The notes under the pieces: generated by a model
The model's database searches: none
What the model saw: the letters and a program-made list of their open reading frames with translations, nothing else
What the model was told of the DNA's origin: nothing
Made by a program: the position numbers and the translations under genes
Source of the DNA: CAZXEU01 sp964639665
Lineage (GTDB): Bacteria > Bacteroidota > Rhodothermia > Rhodothermales > Bin80
DNA length: 5,062 bases
Direction of reading: 5' to 3'
Assembly (NCBI GenBank): GCA_964639665.1
Contig: CAZXEU010000060.1
Span: 1 to 5,062 of the forward strand
Shown: piece by piece, positions 1-5,062 of the stretch
Numbering within the stretch: position 1 is the first letter of the stretch
How the letters are laid out: each line of letters starts with the position of its first letter

Positions 1-1164
1 AAGTACCGGCTAATAGACGTACCGGTATCAAACTGCATCAATTCGGAGATTCACAAGATATTCGTGTTGACGCAATTCAATTCCGCGAGTCTGAATCGCC
101 ACGTTGCGCACACGTATGACCTGGACCGCTTCAGGGACGGATTTGTAACGGTGATGGCCGCCGAGCAGACACGGGCTTCGCTTGCGTGGTTCCAGGGCAC
201 CGCCGACGCGGTGCGCCAGTGCATTCCACATTACACCGTGTATCAACACGACCATGTGCTGATTCTCTCCGGGGATCAGCTGTATTCCATGGACTACCGC
301 ATGCTTGTGGCACATCACGAGGAGTGCGACGCCGACATCACCATTGCCGCGATCCCGGTGTCGGCTGCCGAGGCGAGGCAGTTTGGCATCCTGAAGACGG
401 ATGCGCGACACCGCATAACGGAGTTTCACGAGAAGCCGCAGAATCTGGAAGGCAAGGACAGCCCGGTGTCCGAGTCGATGCGGCGGCAAGGCCGTGCGTT
501 TCTGGCTTCCATGGGGATTTATGTATTCAGCAGTGACGTGCTAAGCGAAGTCCTGGATGGCCGGCCGCACGATCACGACTTTGGAAAGCAGATCATTCCG
601 AATGCCATAGAGGACCTGCGCGTCGTAGCATATCCGTTCGACGGATTCTGGAACGACATCGGCACCATTCGTTCGTTCTTTGATGCCAATTTGCTCTTGG
701 CGGGTCGCAGCCCGCAATACAGCATATATGACAGTGACATGCCGCTGTATACGAACGCGAGGATGTTGCCGCCTGCGAGGCTGCATGCAGCAGAGGTAGC
801 AGATTCCCTGGTGTCGGAGGGCTCCATTCTCGATCGTTGCAGCGTATCCGAGTCCATCATAGGCATTCGCTCCTACGTGGGCAAAGACACGATCATTGAG
901 CGTTCGATCATCATGGGAGCAGATTACTTCCCGTGGCTCCCGCGGGAGGCTCGCGATCTCGTAGAAGGAGCCGCTAGCCCCGGAATCGGCGCCGGGTGCA
1001 CCATATCAGGCGCGATCATTGACAAGAACGCGGGAATCGGTGATAACTGCATCATAAGGAACGAAGAAGGCCTGCAGGATCACGACGGCGAAAACTACTA
1101 CATCCGGGACGGCATAGTTGTCATTCCCAAGAATGCGGAAATCCCGCCCGGAACGATCATATGA
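1..1164 (+). CDS. glgC: Glucose-1-phosphate adenylyltransferase (ADP-glucose pyrophosphorylase), 5' end cut by window
   Basis: The enzyme makes ADP-glucose from glucose-1-phosphate and ATP, the committed cytoplasmic step of bacterial glycogen synthesis. The reading frame is open from base 1: the first codons read KYRLIDVPVSNCINS, the conserved stretch that follows the N-terminal loop. The GTG at 64 is therefore internal and not the start. About 40-50 residues, including the GGxGTRL nucleotide loop, lie outside the window. Visible motifs by window codon: LTQFNSASLNRH (23-34), WFQGTADAVRQ (63-73), LSGDQLYSMDY with the catalytic Asp at 92, FHEKP with the glucose-1-phosphate Lys at 145, SMGIYVF (170-176), HDFGKQIIP (192-200) and FWNDIGTI (215-222). 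A left-handed beta-helix of hexapeptide repeats follows, and the protein ends IPPGTII. The sequence resembles the cyanobacterial/plant type more than E. coli GlgC. Lysines 342 (IIDKN) and 377 (IPKN) match activator-site lysines of that type. The next gene follows in the same direction. Confidence 0.95.
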   Translation, partial: KYRLIDVPVSNCINSEIHKIFVLTQFNSASLNRHVAHTYDLDRFRDGFVTVMAAEQTRASLAWFQGTADAVRQCIPHYTVYQHDHVLILSGDQLYSMDYRMLVAHHEECDADITIAAIPVSAAEARQFGILKTDARHRITEFHEKPQNLEGKDSPVSESMRRQGRAFLASMGIYVFSSDVLSEVLDGRPHDHDFGKQIIPNAIEDLRVVAYPFDGFWNDIGTIRSFFDANLLLAGRSPQYSIYDSDMPLYTNARMLPPARLHAAEVADSLVSEGSILDRCSVSESIIGIRSYVGKDTIIERSIIMGADYFPWLPREARDLVEGAASPGIGAGCTISGAIIDKNAGIGDNCIIRNEEGLQDHDGENYYIRDGIVVIPKNAEIPPGTII

Positions 1165-1196
1165 GGGGTTAGGGCGTTGCAGCCGCAAAACCCCTC
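1163..1196 (+). other. Hairpin-forming inverted repeat at the glgC/lipoprotein junction
   Basis: GAGGGGTT (1163-1170) is an exact inverted repeat of AACCCCTC (1189-1196). Inside it, TTGC (1177-1180) and GCAA (1185-1188) pair around a 4-nt loop, and six unpaired bases lie on the left side. The structure covers the glgC stop codon and the TTG at 1177, and ends seven bases before the ATG at 1204. No T-run follows, so a classic intrinsic terminator is not supported. It could mark the glgC mRNA end, attenuate transcription or influence translation of the lipoprotein, or it may be chance. Its position in the only real gap of the plus-strand block is the main reason to list it. Confidence 0.4.
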
Positions 1197-1203
1197 TGCG
1201 ATA

Positions 1204-1758
1204 ATGCGATCCGTCATTCCGGTTATTGTCTGCTTGGTGGGGCTGGCCGGCTGTCGGATGTACGGCGCCAGCGATAGTGCGGACCTCGTACAGGCGCGGC
1301 TGCAGGCATCGGCGCAACGTCTGGCGTCTGAGCTGGCCGAACGGCAGGATGATACGGAAGCAATTGCCCGTGCCGCCGAGTTGCACCCGACACTCGCGCC
1401 CCTGGCGGAGCGCTTTGCAGCCGTGGTGTCTGAACATGGCCGGCTGGCAGCTCAGCACGCGGAGCTTGTCGCAAGTTTGCCGCAGGAGAATAACCTGCTG
1501 TTTGCTTGGGTGGGACCGGACCGGTACCGCGCGCTGCACAATGCGTACGGCGCCGTGACAGCGGACCGCCAGGTGCTCGGTGACAAGTATCAGGATGTGT
1601 TGCTTGATCTGGAGGAGGCATTGGGTGATCTGACCGCCCCTCGTGCAGCAACCCTTGCCCGTTACGGTGTCGCTCCTCCGTTTTACGCGCGCTTGATTTC
1701 CACTGCGCCAAGTCTTGAGAAGGTACTGGCCATGGTGGCGCCGGCGGCGGAGCAGTAG
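1204..1758 (+). CDS. Small predicted lipoprotein of unknown function, coupled to a TonB-dependent receptor gene
   Basis: I do not recognise the family. From the ATG at 1204 the 184-residue product begins MRSVIPVIVCLVGLAGC, a textbook type II signal peptide: one positive residue, a hydrophobic core and the lipobox LAGC with Cys17 as the lipidated residue. The mature part looks almost wholly helical. Ala/Leu/Glu/Arg-rich stretches at about 25-90 and 118-143 could form coiled coil or a helical bundle, separated by a segment around NNLLFAWVGPDRY (96-108). Arg follows the Cys, with no inner-membrane Asp and no clear acidic surface-export signal, so an outer-membrane anchor facing the periplasm is most likely. 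A TTG at 1177 gives nine extra residues and has an AGGGG upstream, but it lies inside a hairpin and is unnecessary for the signal peptide. The stop codon TAG is directly followed by the receptor ATG. It is far too short for a SusD-type partner. The coding call is firm, the start less so. Confidence 0.8.
   Translation: MRSVIPVIVCLVGLAGCRMYGASDSADLVQARLQASAQRLASELAERQDDTEAIARAAELHPTLAPLAERFAAVVSEHGRLAAQHAELVASLPQENNLLFAWVGPDRYRALHNAYGAVTADRQVLGDKYQDVLLDLEEALGDLTAPRAATLARYGVAPPFYARLISTAPSLEKVLAMVAPAAEQ
1749..1752 (+). promoter_or_regulatory. Shine-Dalgarno-like GGAG for the TonB-dependent receptor
   Basis: GGAG lies six bases before the ATG at 1759, inside the last codons of the lipoprotein gene. 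It favours 1759 over the alternative ATG at 1783, whose upstream bases show only weak purine runs. The placement suggests that ribosomes finishing the lipoprotein restart on the receptor gene. Confidence 0.4.
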
Positions 1759-3804
1759 ATGCCGCAGGGTTACCGGGCACGTATGGCTTTCAAGGCTCCG
1801 TTTGCGCTGTATGTGCTGACGCTATTCTGGCTGGTGCAGGCTGCCGGTCAGGTCGTGCCCGCAGATACGATCCTGCGCCACCACATCCCCGGTGAGATCG
1901 TCGTAAGGGGTCAGGGCGAGCCGGCAGAGAGGCGCACAGCCAACACCATGCAACGCGTACCGCTCGCGGCCATTGCCGGAGCTGATGCTCCCGCCATTGA
2001 AGGTGCCCTGCGCCGCATTGCGGGCCTTCATCTTCAGACCAATTCCCGGGGCGAAACCTTGGCATACCTTCGTGGCGCAGGAGAGCGTCAGATGGCTGTG
2101 TTTTTTGACGGCGCGTTGCTCAACGTTCCCTGGGATAACCGCGTTGACCTGGGTCTGGTGCCGTCAGACGTGGTTGGAGAGATCATCGTTGCAAAGGGAG
2201 TCCCGTCTGTGCTCTATGGCACAAACGTTCTTGGAGGTGCGCTGAATATGATCTCTCACGACCTGACCCATCCGGGTCGCTATACGCACTTTACAGCGGG
2301 CGGGGGATCCATGGGCGTGCGGCGTGCGAGCCTGGCCCACCTCGGTCGGCACCGCAGGGTTAGCTATGCCTTTTCGGGCGGTGTGGCGAGTCGCGACGCG
2401 TTTGCGGTGTCCCGGCGCGCCGACCTGCCCTACGGCCAGGACGATCCAAGGCGGCGTACCAACACGGACCGGGAATCCGTCAACCTGTTCGGACGCATCA
2501 CGTACGGCACGGAGGAAGGGGCGCGCTTCGGACTGTCGATCTTGAGCGTGGACGGAAAAAAGGGCGTTGCCCCCGAAGGCCACGTAGATTCGCACGACGT
2601 CCCGGTGCGGTACTGGCGCTATCCGGACTGGTCAACGTCCATGGCCATTGCCACTGCCAGTGTACCATTGCAGCGCGCTCTGTTTCGCGGAACGTTCTGG
2701 GGAAGCACGTTCGACCAGACGATTGTACAGTACGACGGAGATGGCTATACCCGGCGTCAGGCGCAGCAGGAGGACGAGGATATTACGGTGGGCACGCGCC
2801 TTACGGTGGAGGCCGACGCCGGCCCGGGGCAGTTGGGCCTGGCCGTGAATGCGCTCACAAGCCGCCACCAGCAAACGGACTCCGATTTCAGTCCGCAAGC
2901 GCCAGATGTCCTGCAGACCTTTCGCCAGCATGTCTGGAGCACCGGTGCCGAGTACACTATTCCCGGAGTCACACGCCTGGTGCTCGGCGCGAGCATTGAT
3001 GGAATAGCCACTCCGGAGACCGGAAACAAGCCTCCTCGGCGAGCGCAAATGGACTACGGTCTTAACGCAGGGTTTGTCTATTCGCCCGCGGACGTATGGA
3101 CAATTCGCGCGGCGGGAGGCAGAAAGGTCCGCTTCCCGACCATGCGGGAACTGTTCGGCGATGCGCTCGGCAGATTCCTGGTAAACGAAAAGCTGCGCGC
3201 TGAATCCTCTCTCACGTCCGAGGTAGCCATTGCCCTGGATCGGGCCAGGTTCCGCGCTGGGGCAATAGTCTTCTACCAGCGGACCTTTGACACCATCGAC
3301 CAGCGCATGGTTGTAGTCAACGGCGAGGACGCGCCGCGGCGTCAGCGCGTAAATCTTGATGGCAGTCGGGTAACGGGTATTGAGCTGGAGTTGGTCTCGC
3401 GCGTATTGCGCGGCCTGGATTTTGAGGGCAGTCTGGATTTTGAGGGCAATCTGACCTGGATGCGGCCCAGGGCCCTGCTTCCGGACAGGCAGGAGCCGCT
3501 GGTGGAAAAGCCCGGAATCCTGGGGTTGGCCACGGCGACATTCAGGCATGCCGGAGGCTTCTCCGCCGTCCTTGAAGGCGTGTACACGGGACAGGCCCAC
3601 GGGCTGGCCCCGGACAACGAACTGGTGCCATTGGCTTCCTCGCTGGTTATCAACACGCGGATAGCCATGCTGCTCCTCTCCGGACGGTGGGGAGTCCAAT
3701 TCTTCGGCCGCCTCAACAATGTGACCGATGAAGTGGTTTTGCCGCAACTGGGTCTGCCGGGGCCGGGCCGCGAGGCCGTCGTCGGGGTTGATATCACCTT
3801 CTGA
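1759..3804 (+). CDS. TonB-dependent outer-membrane receptor, ligand unknown
   Basis: This 681-residue protein is a gated outer-membrane beta-barrel that imports a scarce ligand using energy from TonB-ExbBD. A signal peptide is visible: positive residues, then the core FALYVLTLFWLVQ (15-27), with likely cleavage after QAAG. A TonB-box-like EIVVRG lies at 46-51. The plug domain spans about 60-170, with the family motifs VFFDGALLN (114-122), WDNRVDLGLVPS (125-136) and VAKGVPSVLYGTNVLGGALN (144-163). The rest is a barrel of alternating hydrophobic strands, ending in NNVTDE and a terminal aromatic strand GVDITF, the usual assembly signal. There is no N-terminal carboxypeptidase-like domain, so it is not SusC-like; its size fits BtuB/siderophore-type receptors. 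The ligand cannot be read from sequence. It starts right after the lipoprotein stop codon. A second ATG at 1783 (MAFKAPFALY) also yields a good signal peptide. An 18-bp tandem duplication lies in the barrel. Confidence 0.93.
   Translation: MPQGYRARMAFKAPFALYVLTLFWLVQAAGQVVPADTILRHHIPGEIVVRGQGEPAERRTANTMQRVPLAAIAGADAPAIEGALRRIAGLHLQTNSRGETLAYLRGAGERQMAVFFDGALLNVPWDNRVDLGLVPSDVVGEIIVAKGVPSVLYGTNVLGGALNMISHDLTHPGRYTHFTAGGGSMGVRRASLAHLGRHRRVSYAFSGGVASRDAFAVSRRADLPYGQDDPRRRTNTDRESVNLFGRITYGTEEGARFGLSILSVDGKKGVAPEGHVDSHDVPVRYWRYPDWSTSMAIATASVPLQRALFRGTFWGSTFDQTIVQYDGDGYTRRQAQQEDEDITVGTRLTVEADAGPGQLGLAVNALTSRHQQTDSDFSPQAPDVLQTFRQHVWSTGAEYTIPGVTRLVLGASIDGIATPETGNKPPRRAQMDYGLNAGFVYSPADVWTIRAAGGRKVRFPTMRELFGDALGRFLVNEKLRAESSLTSEVAIALDRARFRAGAIVFYQRTFDTIDQRMVVVNGEDAPRRQRVNLDGSRVTGIELELVSRVLRGLDFEGSLDFEGNLTWMRPRALLPDRQEPLVEKPGILGLATATFRHAGGFSAVLEGVYTGQAHGLAPDNELVPLASSLVINTRIAMLLLSGRWGVQFFGRLNNVTDEVVLPQLGLPGPGREAVVGVDITF
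3415..3450 (+). repeat. 18-bp in-frame tandem duplication within the receptor gene
   Basis: Two adjacent 18-base copies (3415-3432 and 3433-3450) differ by a single base, AGT versus AAT at the end of the unit. They encode LDFEGS followed by LDFEGN at receptor residues 553-564, just before LTW. The unit is six codons, so frame is kept and the in/out alternation of a beta-strand is preserved. The near identity suggests a recent replication-slippage event. Confidence 0.85.
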
Positions 3805-4107
3805 TCAGCGATCCGTCCCGTAATTCACGACCACACTGCTGTGTGCGATGGCGGGCGCCGCAAAAAAGGCCGACGCAGTCTGCCAGGTTTCCTGGAAGAA
3901 GCTGCTCTCGCGGTAGCGCTCCAGTGCTTCGGCAGAATGCCAGTGGCTGTACGACGTGAATATGTTGGGGAAGCGTTCGTCCTGCCAAAGCTCCAGGTAA
4001 CCGCAGCCCGGAAAGGCCCTGATCCCGGCCCGCACGTCCTTGAAAAGCTCCAGGAAGGCTGGGACGGCTTCCGGGCGCAGCGTCATGCGAACGGTACGAA
4101 TGAGCAT
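3805..4107 (-). CDS. ABM-domain (antibiotic biosynthesis monooxygenase-like) small protein
   Basis: This 100-residue cytoplasmic protein has no signal peptide and matches the single-domain ABM fold, a dimeric ferredoxin-like alpha/beta barrel. Visible features are the first strand MLIRTVRMTL (1-10), a helix at about 13-30, the turn FPGCGYLELWQD (32-43), the strand NIFTSYSHWHS (48-58), ALERYRESSFFQETW (61-75) and a closing strand SSVVVNY (90-96). This pattern is common in Bacteroidota ABM proteins of about 95-105 residues. Despite the family name, members include oxygenases, haem-degrading enzymes and proteins without known activity, and no substrate can be inferred. The frame stays open upstream to 4398, but that extension overlaps pyrF antisense-free coding on the same strand and has no family resemblance, so the ATG at 4107 is chosen. 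It lies 14 bases after the pyrF stop codon, indicating co-transcription. Its stop codon abuts that of the convergent receptor gene. Confidence 0.85.
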   Translation of the reverse strand: MLIRTVRMTLRPEAVPAFLELFKDVRAGIRAFPGCGYLELWQDERFPNIFTSYSHWHSAEALERYRESSFFQETWQTASAFFAAPAIAHSSVVVNYGTDR

Positions 4108-4121
4108 CGCCTTGGTGGTGC

Positions 4122-4943
4122 TTACGCAGGAATCATGTCGGAGGCTGCCATTTGCCTCTGCAGGCTCCGGGCCTGCTCCGCGGCGCACTCTGCAAAATCC
4201 CGGCCGGCTGATGCGTAGAGGATCTGGCGGCTGCTGCAGACCAAGAGCGGCCCCTCGACCTGCTGCAGATCCTCGAGTCTTCCACCCTGTGCACCGATTC
4301 CGGGTATGAGCATGGGCTGTCCGGGGCACAGCTCGCGAAGCCTCGCCAGACCGCCCGGGTTGGTAGCGCCCGCGACCAGGCCGGCCGTACCCGGCCACCG
4401 GCTGTTCCAGGTCGAGACCTGCCGCGCAACATGCTCGGAAACTGTTGCGCCATCCGCGAGCAATTCCTGCAGGTCGCGGCCGCTTGGATTTGAGGTTCTC
4501 GCAAGGACAAACGCGGCCTTGTCCCCGTACGCCAGAAAGGGAGCGGCGGCATCGCTACCCATGTAAGGCGCTACCGTGCAGGCATCGAATCCCAGGACTT
4601 CGAATACTGCCCTTGCATAGAAGCGAGCCGAATTGCCGATGTCGCCGCGCTTGGCGTCGGCCACGGCAATGAGTCCTTCCGGGATGCGTGCCAGCGCGTC
4701 TTCCAGCGCTGCATATGCATTCGGTCCCAGGGCCTCGTAGAAGGCGAAGTTGACCTTGTAGCCGCAGGCGTAGGCGGCGGTGGCGGCGATGATCTCCCTG
4801 TTGAACCGCACTATGGCCTGGGCGGTGCCATGCCTGTGCAGAAGATGGCGCGGTATCCGCGCCGGATCCGGGTCCAGGCCCACGCACAGCAAAGATCGGT
4901 TGCTGCGCTGTATGTCGCGGAGACGGGTGCAGAAATCCGGCAT
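4122..4943 (-). CDS. pyrF: Orotidine 5'-phosphate decarboxylase, type 2
   Basis: PyrF decarboxylates orotidine monophosphate to UMP, the last step of de novo pyrimidine synthesis, in the cytoplasm. The 273-residue product is normal length for the longer type 2 subfamily. Motifs in order: LLCVGLDPDP (18-27), KVNFAFYEALG (63-73), the active-site signature DAKRGDIGNS (96-105), VAPYMGSDAAAPF (124-136), GATNPGG (192-198), the phosphate-binding LIPGIGAQGG (212-221) and SSRQILYAS (237-245). The charged catalytic set is complete: Lys63, Asp96, Lys98 and Asp101. The frame extends to an ATG at 5018, but the added 25 residues are Arg/Cys/Ser-rich and unlike PyrF. Family N-termini begin a few residues before the TRLRDIQ helix, so the ATG at 4943 is chosen. 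No strong ribosome binding site precedes it. The ABM-domain gene follows 14 bases downstream, and a possible gene end lies 25 bases upstream. Confidence 0.95.
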   Translation of the reverse strand: MPDFCTRLRDIQRSNRSLLCVGLDPDPARIPRHLLHRHGTAQAIVRFNREIIAATAAYACGYKVNFAFYEALGPNAYAALEDALARIPEGLIAVADAKRGDIGNSARFYARAVFEVLGFDACTVAPYMGSDAAAPFLAYGDKAAFVLARTSNPSGRDLQELLADGATVSEHVARQVSTWNSRWPGTAGLVAGATNPGGLARLRELCPGQPMLIPGIGAQGGRLEDLQQVEGPLLVCSSRQILYASAGRDFAECAAEQARSLQRQMAASDMIPA

Positions 4944-4968
4944 GAACGAGGTGCCTGAGGCGCTCTCT

Positions 4969-5061
4969 TTAGGCCTGCAAGATACGGTGGCAGCGCGGCA
5001 GATACGCCGGGCGTGCATTCAGCGCGGGAGCCCCAACACTGTGGTTGGCGCCGGTGTAGGC
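4969..5061 (-). CDS. Possible C-terminal tail of an unidentified upstream gene, cut by window
   Basis: One minus-strand frame is open from the right edge for 30 codons and ends at TAA (4969-4971), 25 bases before the pyrF ATG. It encodes a tail containing YTGANHSVGAPALNARPAYL and ending RILQA. Most third codon positions are G or C, consistent with coding sequence here. I do not recognise the protein. The pyrF frame has a stop just before its ATG at 5018; the third frame is also open but has a less coding-like third-position bias. If real, this gene would sit just ahead of pyrF in the same transcript. The evidence is weak because the stretch is short. Apart from this, 4944-5062 shows no clear promoter or terminator. 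Confidence 0.35.
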   Translation of the reverse strand, partial: AYTGANHSVGAPALNARPAYLPRCHRILQA

Positions 5062-5062
5062 C

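Noticed and set aside
3..25. Repeat GTACCGG at 3-9 and 19-25
   Set aside because: It is short and lies within the conserved KYRLIDVPV coding stretch.
64..1164. GTG at 64 as the start of glgC
   Set aside because: Codons 1-21 already encode conserved GlgC sequence in the same frame, so the gene begins before the window.
1162..1204. Possible stop-codon readthrough joining glgC to the lipoprotein, which are in the same frame
   Set aside because: GlgC ends at its usual conserved C-terminus, and the next gene has its own signal peptide starting at its Met; a fusion would bury the signal peptide.
1177..1205. Promoter-like TTGCAG, 17-bp spacer, GATAAT
   Set aside because: Transcription would start after the chosen ATG at 1204, with no suitable later start; the organism probably does not use E. 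coli-type consensus. Probably chance.
2632..3747. Long open frame (371 codons) on the minus strand inside the receptor gene
   Set aside because: It is wholly antisense to a well-supported receptor, has no recognisable motifs, and is a shadow of biased codon use.
4230..4272. Direct repeat CTGCTGCAGA in pyrF
   Set aside because: It is only ten bases, within conserved coding sequence, and explained by Leu/Gln codon use.
4108..4398. Upstream extension of the ABM-domain gene to 4398
   Set aside because: It would overlap most of the 3' third of pyrF in another frame, and the added residues are Arg/Gly/Pro-rich without family resemblance.
4944..5018. N-terminal extension of PyrF to the ATG at 5018
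   Set aside because: The extra 25 residues do not resemble PyrF N-termini and would overlap the possible upstream gene end.

Overview
The window is moderately GC-rich, densely coding bacterial chromosome, with no mobile element, CRISPR array or RNA gene visible. The gene content (a cyanobacterial/plant-type GlgC, a TonB-dependent receptor beside a small lipoprotein, a type 2 PyrF and a small ABM-fold protein) best suits a marine or halophilic member of the Bacteroidota/Rhodothermota (Rhodothermales-like). That placement is inferred from protein character and is not proven by any marker gene here.

Layout: the plus strand carries three co-oriented genes. First is glgC (1-1164), which has lost its N-terminal nucleotide-binding loop to the window edge. 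Next is a small helical lipoprotein of unknown function (1204-1758), then a TonB-dependent outer-membrane receptor (1759-3804) whose ATG directly follows the lipoprotein stop codon. The minus strand carries an apparent pyrimidine cluster read from the right edge: possibly the last 30 codons of an unidentified gene (4969-5061), then pyrF (4122-4943), then a 100-residue ABM-domain protein (3805-4107). The two blocks converge with no spacer, their stop codons abutting at 3804/3805.

Functionally, glgC makes ADP-glucose for glycogen synthesis and pyrF makes UMP; both are housekeeping enzymes. The lipoprotein and receptor are the accessory part. They are probably translationally coupled and may work together in outer-membrane uptake of an unidentified ligand. 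No clearly new defence or mobile system is visible. The most notable points are the lipoprotein/receptor pair, an 18-bp in-frame tandem duplication in the receptor barrel, retained activator-site lysines in GlgC, and a hairpin across the glgC/lipoprotein junction.
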